This document shows positions 52,363 through 63,386 of a DNA stretch of 64,000 nt, one piece after another. The notes beneath the pieces were generated by a model. That model had not been told where the DNA came from, did not search any database, and saw nothing but the letters and a program-made list of their open reading frames with translations. The translations under genes and the position numbers were made by a program. The number at the start of each line of letters is the position of its first letter. Position 1 is the first letter of the stretch. This stretch comes from Clavulina sp. PMI_390. Lineage: Eukaryota; Basidiomycota; Agaricomycetes; Cantharellales; Hydnaceae. The DNA lies in NCBI GenBank assembly GCA_015039315.1, contig WIDE01000015.1:61873-125872 (forward strand), written 5' to 3'.

Positions 52363-53149
52363 ATGAGCGGTTCAACCGAAGATGTCGCCACTTCTTCATC
52401 GACGAACTTGAATGAGCCCGTGTCGAATGACACCCCTACCCCAGCCCCCGTGTTGCCAGAACGCCCCCCTATGACTGCTGCACAGCGTCGCATGTATGGC
52501 CACATGGGTGAACGTGAGTTGACGCTCGTCTATGCTATATACCTTGTTAACGCAATGAGGAACCACTGACACTCTGTGACATACTGATATAGATATGAAC
52601 GGGTTCCATAATCACTTCAAGCTCACGTTCCGTACCATCTGGCGCTCAGCAGAGGATATTGATGGCGACAACGCACGTGAACTCAAGTCATTCGTCCGTC
52701 GCGCCGATGAGCTTTATCAACATCTATGCATGCACCATGATATTGAGGTATGTTACAGTTCTAGCTAATGCTTAACCCCTTCATGTGCTATGTCCTGGTG
52801 TAGTTCTGTCAGTCAGAGAGAACAACACTTACATTCTCTTCTACCCAATCCTCAGGAACGATACATCTTCCCTGTGCTCTCTCGACGAATGCCCCAGTTC
52901 CGCGCCAAGACCGGGACCCACCTGAAGGAGCACAAGGAGATGCATGCTATTCTCGACAGGTATCACGAATATCTTCTTTCATGCGTTGGGTCGCCTGAGA
53001 AGTGGAGCAGCGATAGGCTACATGAGATCATGTCGGACCTGGAGCGTGTCCTGTTCGGTCATATGGATGACGAGGTGAAGAGCTTGGGCGCAGATAGCAT
53101 GTATGCCTCTGGGTGGACTGAAAAGGAGATGAGGGAGATGCCATTCTGA
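52363..53149 (+). CDS. hemerythrin (HHE) domain protein
   Basis: A 199-residue protein from three exons (52363-52513, 52593-52747, 52856-53149; 600 nt). After about 45 Pro/Thr-rich residues comes a four-helix HHE cation-binding domain: HMNGFHNHFKLTFRTIW, then ADELYQHLCMHHDIEERYIF, THLKEHKEMHAILDRYHEYL and ERVLFGHMDDEVKSL. The spaced His and the HHDIEE pair are suited to a di-iron site. Such fungal proteins may bind iron, oxygen or NO; the exact role is not known. It ends with SGWTEKEMREMPF. Convergent with EMC10. Confidence 0.85.
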
Positions 53150-53325
53150 TTTGCTTGTATTCCTGTTATTGCATGCTGCGATTTCCTGTGGTCGCAAGGT
53201 GCTACGCCGACGGTTATTGTTGTTGATTCGAGGCTTTCAGGTAGAGATCGCATTTTCAGAATGTGTATCGAGGCATAAGCCCGCTGGCAGGCAGCAATCA
53301 CAATCAAATTTTCCATCTAATCTAC

Positions 53326-54397
53326 CTAACTGGAGGCACGAGGAGCCCCTTGATCGTCCTCCGGGAGGAAAACTGATTAAATGGACGCCGAGGTTAGAAG
53401 GTTAAGAAATGATGAGCTACTGCATGATCACTTACGCATGAGGAAGATAATTGGAACCGCATAGATCCAGTACTACAACACAGAAAATTGAATACAACGT
53501 TACAAGATATGGAAATATGAATGCAGTTACCTTCTGGATGAAGCTCTGCTCTGGAGGAGGGACGAAAACCTTCCCCTCTGCTGTCAAGATAGGGGGAGCT
53601 TTCAGGATTGGGCTGATACGCAAAAGAGCGAATTCACAGGATGAACGTGGGCCTCATGAGTATCAAAAATGCTCCAGATACGTGCATAATTTCGTATGAC
53701 TCACAGCTGAAGGGCATTGGGTCTCCTCACAGAGACAGTAGTATTTGCGAATAGAGCAAATTTCGAGGACTCGGAAGGCGAGTGGTGGTGCTTGTGGTTG
53801 TGGTGAGAGTGGCCATGAGATGAACATGCACCACTCAAAGGAGCGTCGTTGATGTGATAGTTGAGAGAAATAGGTGTGCCTTTCCCATTGACTACAATAG
53901 CCAACGAGTCTGATACTCTTGAGGATAGGAAGCACTAGAGGTGGGTCCGAAGATATTATGTCGATATCAGCATCCAGGAATGGGTAACGCCAGTGAGAGA
54001 AGGATGGTCGATATCACGGCCAAGTGAGAGATTCGCCACCTACAGCTTTCGTGGATGTGAAGCTCCAGTCCTCTGGCTGAACCCCCGGTGTTTCCAATGC
54101 AACTTCATACAGGCAGCAGTCGTGAAACTCCCCATCGCCCAGGTCAAGTTTAGGGAGCGAATCGCTGATGTACTTGGCTGTCCCTGCATCGTCAAGAGTT
54201 ACTGTACCCCGAAGCGTAAAGTCGGGTTTTGGCTGATCACCATGACCTCGAGCGAGCCTGTGGTATATCTTGAAATCTTGGGATGATATTACAGAGGGTA
54301 TGAGGCTGAGAAGAGCCAGTGAGAATGGGAGGACCAGCATAGTGTGTTGGCTGCCAGTTGCTTGTTTGGGTCGAAGTCGCGCGTTTGTTTGGTCCAC
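53326..54397 (-). CDS. EMC10: ER membrane protein complex subunit 10 (EMC10)
   Basis: Lumenal-plus-one-helix subunit of the ER membrane complex. In-frame ATG 54340 gives a clean signal peptide (MLVLPFSLALLSLIPSVISS); ATG 54397 adds 19 residues and is less likely. Then come the EMC10 fold, FKIYHRLARGHGD, LRGTVTLDDAGTAKY, LVVNGKG-type strands, a His-rich loop (HGHSHHNHKHHHS) and PPEQSFIQKYWIYAVPIIFL, the conserved C-terminal helix with the QKYWIY motif. The last exon is needed to reach the stop (DDQGAPRASS). The His-rich loop is unusual and could bind metal, though it may simply be a disordered insert. Divergent from SNRNP40 with about 190 nt between starts. Confidence 0.82.
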
Positions 54398-54530
54398 TCA
54401 AGCGCTTCTGCTTGTGCGACTGCTTTCACCCGTCTACTCCCTTTCACCGCGACATCGCCCCATTTATTGAGAGACCGCGTCTCAGATACCTATAACTGTC
54501 TATTCTGTGCAAAACTCCCACACGTCATCG

Positions 54531-55927
54531 ATGTCTAAACGATCTGAACACCCCACAGAGCCTGAGCAGTCTGGCACCCTCATCCTCAAAAGACAGCGCG
54601 GAGAGACTCCTCCTCAGACACAAATTGCCATATCGTCTGGCAGGGATGAGAAAAGCCAAGGCTTGATCAGAACCGTTCAACGGACATCGAATCTCGAGGC
54701 ACCAATCATCAGCTTGTCAGGTGCTCATACTGTGCGTGTTTCTCCAAGTTTTTCTCCACCGCTACGCGCTTTATTTACTTCCAACTCACATGGAACGTTC
54801 TATATACCATAGGGCGAGATTCTGTCCTGCCGGTTTGATCCCAGTGGGCAGAACATAGCAGCTGTCTCCTCCGATCGCTCACTCTCGCTTTGGAAAACCT
54901 ACCCCCCAAACAATAATTACGGCCACATCACCGCGCTCCACAAGGCCCCTATAATCGACCTACAATGGTCACTGACTTCCTCCAACATCTACACTGTCTC
55001 CGCAGACAAGTCCCTCAGTTTCACAGATGTCACGACTGGTGAACGCGTAAGGAAAATTCGTGGTGCACATTCGGGGATGATTAATTCCCTTGACCGCGTG
55101 TTAGCTGGTGGGACGGAGCTACTTGCCTCGGGAGGTGATGACAACTATGTGAGACTATGGGATGCGGAAGGCACGAAGGACGCCGTGGCAGAATGGAACG
55201 TCGGCGCGCCTGTTACCTCTGTTTGCTGGAGCGCAGATGGTGCTCAGGTCTATGTTGGAGCAGTTGACAATGCTATCCATGTGAGCTATTTCCTGCGTCA
55301 CTCTCTTTTATAGAAAAGAGAATTATGACTAACTGACAATTTTACTTGTAGGTGTACGATGTTCGCAAGCAAGAGGAAGTCATCACCCTCCGGGGCCACA
55401 CCGACACACCTTCCTCCCTCTCCCTCTCCCCTTCAGGCACCCACATCCTCTCTCCATCATTCTCATCTACCACTATTATCTGGGATATCCGCCCATTCTC
55501 GCCGTCACCCGACAGAGTACATCGTGTCCTGCAAGGCGCTCCTGCTGGCTTCGAGAACATTCTCGTCAAGGGCGCGTGGAGCCGCGAAGACGGCGGGAAG
55601 CGAGTAGCTGTTGGAGGCGCAGACAGGACAGTCACAATCTGGGACGTTGACAGTGGGAGAGTGCTATATAAGGTCCGTTGACCAGTCAACCTCTGAATAT
55701 TCTTGTTCAAATTCCTGACTACGTCTCAATTTTTCTGTATATAGCTGCCTGGCCACAAGGGAACTGTCACTGCAGTAGACTTCCATCCAAAAGAGCCCAT
55801 TGGTACGTTGTCTCGGTTACCCCGCGCAAGAACTAAGGCTTCATATATGTTTTGTCTCTCCTTTTTAGTCCTCACGGGTTCAACGGACTCTACAATGCTT
55901 CTCGGCGAACTAGAAAGGACTTCATGA
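54531..55927 (+). CDS. SNRNP40: U5 snRNP 40 kDa WD40 protein (SNRNP40/Cwf17)
   Basis: Seven-bladed WD40 protein of the U5 snRNP, next to Prp8 and Brr2 in the spliceosome. After a basic N-terminus and APIISLSGAHT, the blades read: GEILSCRFDPSGQNIAAVSS with LSLWK; APIIDLQWSL with SADKSLSFTD; GMINSLDRVLAGG with SGGDDNYVRLWD; APVTSVCWSADGAQVYVGAV; HTDTPSSLSLSPSGTHIL with TTIIWDIRPFSP; the longer FENILVKGAWSRED with GGADRTVTIWDVDSGR; and LPGHKGTVTAVDFHPKEPIV with TGSTDSTMLLGELE. The WDIRPFSP and NILVKGAWS elements are specific to Cwf17/SNRNP40 among WD proteins. Four introns (after GAHT, after DNAIH, after LYK, and within PIV) were confirmed by frame. Confidence 0.92.
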
Positions 55928-56629
55928 TCAGCCAGCTCATAGCTCCATGTTCAGAACCTCGCCTTCCTTGCTTGTAATGCCGCTACGTTTCTTCCCTTTG
56001 GATCAATGCTACTTCCTGCGGCCTTGTTTGACTCCAGCAGCCACAACAGAACTGTGTCGTAGACCGTGAAATCGTTGGCCTGAACAGTCTCATTGTGTTC
56101 AATTTTCTCTAATGCCCATGTGCGAGGACCATGGGCTAGAATCACTATAAACCATTTTCTTTCTCGGCGTTCACCACGCGAATTGAATTTCTGACGTGTG
56201 AGCATGTGGTCGGCTCCAGCAGTTGCCAAGAACCACCGACTGGGTCATGCAGTACAAGAACTTGATAAATTGGTTCTACTCTCTCACCGTCGGACGAGTA
56301 TTGAGGTTGATATTGAGCTGATTTCTGCCATCGACAGGAGCTATGTGCGTATCATACAGCTCTATGCTGCTGGTACTGAACAAGACAAAACGAAAGTAAC
56401 AATTGATCCATGATATGCGCACGGCCGTATCCAATGTCCGTGAAAATATACAAAGAAACATAATGTAAAGGAATCGAAATGTAACAGGAGGATCTAACGG
56501 CTAATGATGAGAGAATAAGAGAGTGTGCGCACAATTGCAGATAAGGAACCCAAGTCCATGAAAGTCTACCAGCAAACCGTAATAAATCAGAAAGGAGAAA
56601 TGCTGAGAAAGCAGCAAGAAATAGGTCGC
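55928..56629. other. convergent intergenic region
   Basis: 3' flanks of SNRNP40 (+) and of the WSC-GH16 gene (-). Apart from the weak open frame at 55951-56229, nothing was seen. Confidence 0.35.
55951..56229 (-). CDS. possible small open frame, 92 codons
   Basis: MATAGADHMLTRQKFNSRGE... Uninterrupted from ATG to stop, with a Trp/Leu-rich middle, but no family was recognised and there is no sign of splicing. It lies in the convergent gap between SNRNP40 and the WSC-GH16 gene, so it may be chance. Confidence 0.15.
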   Translation of the reverse strand: MATAGADHMLTRQKFNSRGERRERKWFIVILAHGPRTWALEKIEHNETVQANDFTVYDTVLLWLLESNKAAGSSIDPKGRNVAALQARKARF

Positions 56630-57413
56630 CTATTGATACACTTTGACGCTTTTCACTTCCCAATCTACCACACCAAAAATTCAGCTACGCAATCCAATTT
56701 CACAACAGGAGTTGATTGATCACACTCACAGGCATTGGCGAATGCGGCACCTTGTGCTCGGACGTAAGCCGCGCAGGTGCTGTAGCCGGTGGCAGATGCA
56801 CAACTCTGCGACTGCCCATTTGTGGTGCCAGTCCATGCACTGCTCGAACCGGCCCAGTCTCCACAGAGAGTAGTGTCGAACACGATAACGTGGTTCTGGA
56901 AGAACTGGGAGGGAGTGCACGTCGAGGCAGGCCAGTTCGCGGCCGGAACGCCCCATGTGGTGGGTTGGGGCTGCCCGATGGAAATATCGGAGGGGATGCT
57001 GCCACGCTGGAAGAACCAAATGGAGATGCCAGTAGAGTCCCATTTCACTGTTAAATTGGTGTGGGTGGTTAGCTTGATGATTGCAAACGTGGATTGAGAA
57101 AACGCACTGATATGGACGCCACCCCCAGCAGAGTTGTAGGGCGCGCCATAGTTGCCAGTCTGTGTGCTCATGACGCCACATCCCGCGTCCCCAGTCGCAG
57201 CCGCATCACAGTTGTTCGATCCTGTCAGCGACCCAGTTTGGTTGCCGTTCGTCGGCATCGTGCAACCAGGCGCTGTGTGGATTGACATCTGGTTGTCGAT
57301 CGCGGTGTGAATCCCTTCGACGATATCGATTTCACTGGAGAAAGGAAAAGGGAAATAAAGAGGGGATGGCAGTTGCAATTCGTCAGATAATCAATCCCAC
57401 TGGGACAATCGTC

Positions 57414-57449
<36 letters not shown>

Positions 57450-60400
57450 ACTCCAACTGACCCGTTCGCGGGCCAATTCGTCGGTCCAACCGTCCAGAAG
57501 GCAGGCCACGCTCCACAAACTGCAGGCATATGTACGGCGTCGATCACAAAGATACCGCTGTTGTACTGCTTGTTCGTTTGGATACGAATGGACTTGCGGT
57601 TCGTCGTTGAGTTCAAGTTGGGGGTAGTATCGATGCCCATGACGGCATGGCCTGCAGAGTTAACATACGCGAGGCCTGAAGAGAAGGCGGGTCCAGACGC
57701 TTGATAATCGACGATGCCATGTGTGGGGTCTGCGAAACTGTCGAAGGTCCACCCGTTGAAGAAAGATGTGCCAGCCTGAAATGAAGAGTCATTAGTTCGG
57801 GCATGCAATTGGTTACAAGACGAGATGATCTGTAGGTAAACTCACCCAGGTATCTGAGATAGTCCACGATGACTTGGTGGAGCTAACATATGCTGGGCTT
57901 GCATAGATGCTGAGATACCATGATCCACCACACTACAATGGGAGAAAAATATTCAGGATGAGTCTATTTTGTCCTCATTTTGATTGCCCCGGAAGGAACA
58001 TAGTTGAAGAAAGAAATGAGAACATACAGTCTGGCTCTTGTCACCCGTGCAAACCGTCCCACAGCTGGTGGCGGGAGTGTCGCTCATCTGGCCCGCACCA
58101 CCGGAATACCTCACACTATTTCCGCACCAACATTCTTGCCCACTCTCCACACCCGCAAGGGAATAACCCTGAGATGTGCAGTAAGCAATACACACCTGCG
58201 GTGTATTGGTCGTACTATAGATCACGTTGGGGCCAGAGAGTGCGCGAGTATTGGCGTCCGTGAAGCAGCCCAGGGAAGTCCAAGTTGGAGAGCTGGATGC
58301 CGATGTAGACGTGGAGGTGGTGGTAGGGGTGGATGTCCCAGACACCGTGACAGTCTTGTAGGTGAGGGAATAGATATTGATAGCGTAGCTCCCACCGCAA
58401 AGCTGGGTAGAGTCACCGCCGCACGTCATGGAACAGCTCGAGGACGATATGGACGTCGCTGATGCTGGGAGTGTTGATCCGCAGTAGCATTGTGTCGCTG
58501 ATGGTGGATAGAAACATAATATTCTCGTTAGAATTTATACATCATAAGCTGGAGAAATGAAGATGGATACTCACAATACTCGACACCGGCATAGCTGTAC
58601 CCCATTCCCGCACACGTGCTCTCGCAGCTCGCCGGTGTCAACGTACTGCTCGTTGTGCTATATGCAGACAGCACCCTTGTATTACTATCCTGGTAGCATC
58701 CAAGATTTGACCACGAAGCCGAAGTCGTCACAGCAGCAGATGTCGTGGTGGTGGTCGCTGTGATGGTATTGGTGAGTGTCGTAGTACCTGTTGAAGTTCC
58801 GGTTGAAGTGCCCGTTGAAGTGCCCGACACCGTCTGCGTCGTGATAGACAGGCGGTAAATATTGATAGCGTAGCTCCCACCGCAAGTCTGGGTTGAATCT
58901 CCACCGCATGTCATCGCACAATTCGAGGACGCGATTGTCGTGGCACTGTTAGGCAGTGACGATGCGCAATAACATTCAGTGGCTTCGAATTCCAACAACA
59001 ATCAATAATCTACAGACGATGCACAAATTGTTGATAGCAACTCACAATATTCGACACCAGCATACGAGTAGCCCATCCCGGAACACGTGCTCTCACACTT
59101 GGCAGGCGTCATCGTGCTTGATGTAGTGCTATAGGCAGCCAACACCCGGGTGCTGCTATCCTGATAGCATCCAAGGTTCGTCCAAGACGATGAAGTGGTA
59201 AGAGCAGCAGAGGACGTCGTTGTCGCGGTGGTCCCGGTCCCCGTCGTGGTAGTGATCGTACCAGTGGCAGTGGTCGTGGCAGTGGTCGTGGTAGAGGTAC
59301 CAGTGGACGTGCCCGAAGTCGACGAACCAGCAGAATAAGAGTAAATGTTGATCGCATAATTTCCACCACATGTTTGCGTCGAATCTCCTCCGCACGTCAT
59401 GGCACAATTGGACGACGCGATAGCAGTTGCACTTGGCGCAATTGACGAGCCACAGTAGCACTGGACAGCTGTAAGAGAAGATTTTGTCAGGATATTACAA
59501 TTCATCACGCGGAAAATTGCATAGAGGATTAACGTACACCACTCAGTACCAGCATACTTGTATCCCATGCCGAGACATGTGCTCTCGCAAAGTGCAGGGG
59601 TGAGGTTGTTGATAGATGTGCTGTAGGCCGCAAGAGCACGGGTGCTGCCATCTTGATAGCACCCGAGGTTCGTCCACGTTCCACCCGAGCTCGTCGAGCT
59701 TGTTGTAGTCGCAGTGGTGGTAGTGGCCGTGGTCGTGGTCGCAGTAGTTGTGGTGGTGGTTGTAGTACCAGTGGCGGTGGTAGTGCCTGTCGTGGTGGTG
59801 GTGGACGTCGCCGAGGTAGTGGTGGTGGTAGTTGTAGACGCACGTGAGGTTGTGGTAGTCGTAGAAGACGAAGCTTGGTAGATCTGCATGATATTTCCAG
59901 CACCGCACGTCTGATACGCATTCCCCGCACATGCCATGTTGCACTGCGAGGAAGAGACGGATTGCCCGGTCGAAGGGGACGAGGCCGACGTAATGCTGTT
60001 GGCGCAGAAGCATTGCGAACCTGCATCCGAAAATCATGTTGAGGACGAAGAAGACGGATCTCTTATTTCTTAGGCATAAACGCACCATACTCCACACCAG
60101 CATAGCTGTAACCCTTCCCAGCACAAAGATTCGTACAATACCCAGGGGTGTTGCTGTTAGTCTGGATGAAGTAACCATTTTGCAACGCACTGCCAAGCAC
60201 AAACAAGAGATAAGCGAATTTGTCCGCCAAGACCTTGGATAGCCCACACATGCAGGGCTGGGGCGCTCACTCACCGATTGCTCGTGGCATCCGTGAAGCA
60301 CCCGAGAGAACTCCACCCAGTCGCGAGAGGGGCAGAGTACGCGTAGATGGAGATACGATTACCTGCACCGCACGATTGAGTCGAGTCCCCGGAGCAGGCT

Positions 60401-61118
60401 TGGGAACAATCTGATGACGAGGCTGTCTGCCCAACTGACGGGTTGGTAGATGTTGTGATAGAGTTTGCTGTAGAATAGAAAAGAAAAAGGCAAAAGGGTT
60501 TCTTCTCAGCAAAGAGCGGGCGGAAGCACCCCCACTAATCGGGTCATGCGTACCGCAGTAACATTGAGACGCTGGAGAGGTACAGGAATAGCCCATCAGC
60601 CAAGGGGCGGGGCGGGAGAGGTTAAAAGGGTCAATCTTTACGCACCATATTCGACACCAGCAAGCGAATAACCCTGGGCGGTACAAGTTGACATGCACCA
60701 GGAAGGAGTGTTCGAGCTGGAAGTTGTGCTGTATGATGCTAGTGCCCGAGGACTCGTTCTGTCATCGAGAAAGGGAGATGGTTTCACGAAACAGTTCAAG
60801 CATCTGGTGATGATAGAGGCGGACTTACGCGTCAGTGAAGCATCCAACGAGAGCCCAGTTTGCAGGAATAGATGCAGCACGCGCGTTGAGCCCAGAGTAC
60901 GTCAATCCGCTGCTTGGATTTGAGCCAAGCCCATAACGACTACGAGCGAAAGGAGAGCTGTGGTGTCGAGGACTACTTCCGGCTCGGTGCTTTACATGAG
61001 AGAGGCTGAGATCAACGACAGGACGAGGAGAAAGAGCGGCAGAAACAAAGGAAAGTAGGGACAGAGTAGAGAAAACGAGAGACAAGAGAGTGAATGAGCG
61101 GGAGACTCGGAGAGTCAT
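56630..61118 (-). CDS. secreted six-WSC-domain GH16 glucanase
   Basis: Starts with a signal peptide (MTLRVSRSFTLLSLVFSTLS...), then a linker, six WSC carbohydrate-binding domains and a C-terminal GH16 domain. WSC starts: ALVGCFTDA; SSLGCFTDA; TNLGCYQDGSTR; TNLGCYQDSSTR; SNLGCYQDSNTR; TSLGCFTDANTR. Each runs through a CxxxC and AGVEYG/C to CYCG and CGG. WSC3-5 are near-identical and are separated by Thr/Ser linkers. The GH16 part reads KSIRIQTNKQYNSGIFVIDA, NWPANGEIDIVEGIHTAID (catalytic E-x-D-x-x-E), HTAPGC, GISIWFFQRGSIPSD and FFQNHVIVFDTTLCGDW, ending AYWEVKSVKVYQ. This fits a laminarinase-like beta-1,3(4)-glucanase or glucan-remodelling enzyme of the cell wall. The intron before the EIDIVEG exon holds a 34-nt T run on the coding strand. 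Many introns repeat at the same place (after AGVEY) in WSC3-5. Confidence 0.85.
57415..57448. repeat. poly(A)/poly(T) tract, 34 nt
   Basis: A-run on the + strand, T-run on the coding strand, inside the GH16 intron between NWPANG and EIDIVEG, upstream of the 3' splice site. The length may be imprecise in an assembly. Confidence 0.9.
58260..59880 (-). repeat. internal duplication of WSC domains with Thr/Ser microsatellite linkers
   Basis: WSC3, WSC4 and WSC5 (near 59690, 59180 and 58700) share long matching coding stretches and the same intron position. The linkers are ACC/ACG/ACT-type Thr repeats (+ strand ggtggt/gtcgtg), densest at about 59700-59860. Confidence 0.75.
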
Positions 61119-61976
61119 GTTTGCGCGAGCGAAGGACCGTCGGCGTCGGAAACAGCGACCAAGCAGAGAACGAACTCGTAGGTGTTGGTAAAAGGAAGAG
61201 TATCAAGGCCGGCGCTAACAGAAATAACCGCGATTGCAAAGGACGGGGCCCATATCGCAAATTCTGAATTCGGGAGAGAGGCCATCGCTCCCAAACACTA
61301 ACCGCCCTGCAGGGATTGAATTGGTGAATCAATCGGAGGGGCCAGGCACGAGCCGGGCAATACAAAGCTAAACAACCCTCGATCGAAAAACAGCCGACGA
61401 ACGACGGCATCAGGGAGCCACGGAAAAAGGCGGCCGCTTTCGCACACACGCAGAAAATGTGTTCCTTATCCCTATCTGCGACGGGACACGGCCGCGGTTA
61501 GACTATGTACAATATTACGACGGCCCATGCTCGGCACGATTCGCAGCTCAGCGAGCGAGCGCGTAGCGGCGGCAACTCATATACGTCTAACAGATAAAGG
61601 CTTTAGAAAAGCTGCACGTAAAGTCCTCGGACCGCCCCCTCGTCACCACGGCAACTCGTCTTGGCGCTTGATCTATGGGTAGTGATTGGCGTTTATCGTT
61701 CTCTCTGTTTGTTAGATGAAAAGTATGAAAAAGATTGATAGTTCTGGTACAACGATTGGCAGGTCCACGAGATAGGGACCAAGTAAAATAAAATAAAATC
61801 AAGAACACCAAAAGGAAAGAAGTTGAAGGATCTTTGGACGCAACAAGAAAGGTGAGTCAAGATGTGCATGCACAGTCGCTCATAGAGTAGCCGAACCAAA
61901 ACTACCGAGCACAGATTAAAGTCACTTGAGTAGATCAATGACTCATCCTACCCTTGCCCTCGCGCCCGATGGTTCT
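61119..61976. promoter_or_regulatory. intergenic region between the two WSC genes
   Basis: About 860 nt: promoter of the WSC-GH16 gene and 3' flank of the second WSC gene. No coding sequence recognised. An AT-rich stretch (aaaataaaataaaatc) lies near 61786-61801. Confidence 0.4.
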
Positions 61977-63386
61977 TCACCTGGGGCTAGCAAGCGTCGT
62001 GATTGTCGTCGTCACGGTAGTCCCGCCAACCACCGCGCTGCCCGTCAAAGCATTGACGTTCGTGTTGGTTGAAGCATACGTATAGAGCGAGACCGACGAC
62101 GTGGGTGCAGTGTACACGCTCGTTGTCTCATACTCAGTATAGTAGGAGTATGACAAGGAGGATGAGGTGATGTACTCGACGTCCGTCGACGTCGCTGTGT
62201 AGACTGACGCCGACGACGTAGTGGTGGGCAATGCGCTCACGGTAGACGTCGTGTAGCTTGTGGGAATCACCGTGTAGGTCGATTCGACGACATCGCTCGA
62301 CACCGTGGTCGGGATCGTGAGCGTCTCAGGCACACCAGTGGTAGTAGAATAAGTGAGTGTTCTGTACGCGGTCTGTGTGACGGTTGTGCTCTCGAGGACA
62401 AGGAAGACTTCAAAGCCATTGGGAATCTGGGTAGTCGATCGGGAAGTGTAGAATGACTTGGTAGTGTAAGTCGTAGTGCTTGTCGACGTAATCGTAGCAG
62501 AGCTGGCCGAGGTGCTAGTTACCGTGGCAGTAGACTCCACAGACGTAGGGATAGTAACTGTTTCGCCCTGAGTGACTGCATCTGTCTCCACTACGTCCAC
62601 TGTAACCGACTCGGTCGTGGGGATGGGCACATACGTCGACGTCGTCTCAGGGAAGAACGAGGTCGTGGTCAATGTGTAAGGTACCTCGACGCTGGTTGAG
62701 CCTAGATATATATATTGAGCAGTGGTGGTGCCTGTCACAAGGCCGGCCACAGTTGTGCTCGTTGTAATGGGCTCGACGATATACGTGGTAGTGAATGTGG
62801 TCGTGGCCGGGCCAGACGGGGCAGGGTGGGTATAAACGTCCACTGCAGACGGACCTCCACAGGTCAGGGCAGAATTTCCTGCAAATTTAATAAAGAGTCA
62901 CGTTAGATCGGTCAAACGAGTGAAAGGAGAAAAGCGAGGAGGAGAAACACACCTGTGCAAGTGCTGGTACAAACTGGATTGAGAGACTTGGTCGTGCCTG
63001 ATGCAAGGGCATTCCCACAGTAGCAATCACTACCGTGCTCTAGCCCGGCAAGAGTGTAGCCATACGCGTTACACGCGTCCATACAGACCTGAGGAGTCAT
63101 GCCAGTCGCTGGCGCACCGACATGAACGCTGAGACCATCTGCGGTAGATTTGGAGTCTAGCGTGCAGCCGTAGTACGTCCAGGTGCCGTAGGACTTGACA
63201 GGCGCGGAAGTTGCGCGTTTTTCAAGCCAGTTACCGAACGAATAACCCTCCTTGACACTACAGACAAGAGAAGGAGTGAGACTTTGACCCACCGAACGCG
63301 ACCACCTTTGAGACCCACCGGAGAGGAGTACCAGAGACGAGCGGGATAACCAGTAATGGGAGAGTAAGGAGCGTTAGGTATCCCAT
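61977..63386 (-). CDS. secreted single-WSC protein with Thr/Ser/Val-rich tail
   Basis: Three exons. Exon 1 is a signal peptide, MGYLTLLTLPLLVIPLVSG, cut by an intron after TPLR. Exon 2 is one WSC domain: WTYYGCTLDSKSTADG, TPQVCMDACNAYGYTLAGLE and SDCYCGNALAS. Exon 3 completes it (ALTCGGPSAVDVYT) and adds about 270 residues rich in Thr, Ser and Val with a loosely repeating pattern (TTTF, TTTSFF, TSTSAS, TTSSAS). The tail is like heavily O-mannosylated wall stalks. It ends TTTITTLASPR with no hydrophobic GPI-anchor end and no transmembrane segment, so it is predicted to be secreted or wall-bound rather than a Wsc-type membrane sensor. Same strand and family as the WSC-GH16 gene next to it. Confidence 0.75.

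Noticed and set aside
58260..59880. Regular repeat spacing that could suggest a CRISPR-like or satellite array
   Set aside because: The repeats are coding WSC units and Thr/Ser linkers of one eukaryotic secreted protein; CRISPR arrays do not occur in nuclear fungal DNA.
61012..61449. 145-codon minus-strand open frame upstream of the WSC-GH16 start
   Set aside because: It overlaps the signal-peptide exon in another frame and shows no domain; probably leader or promoter sequence.
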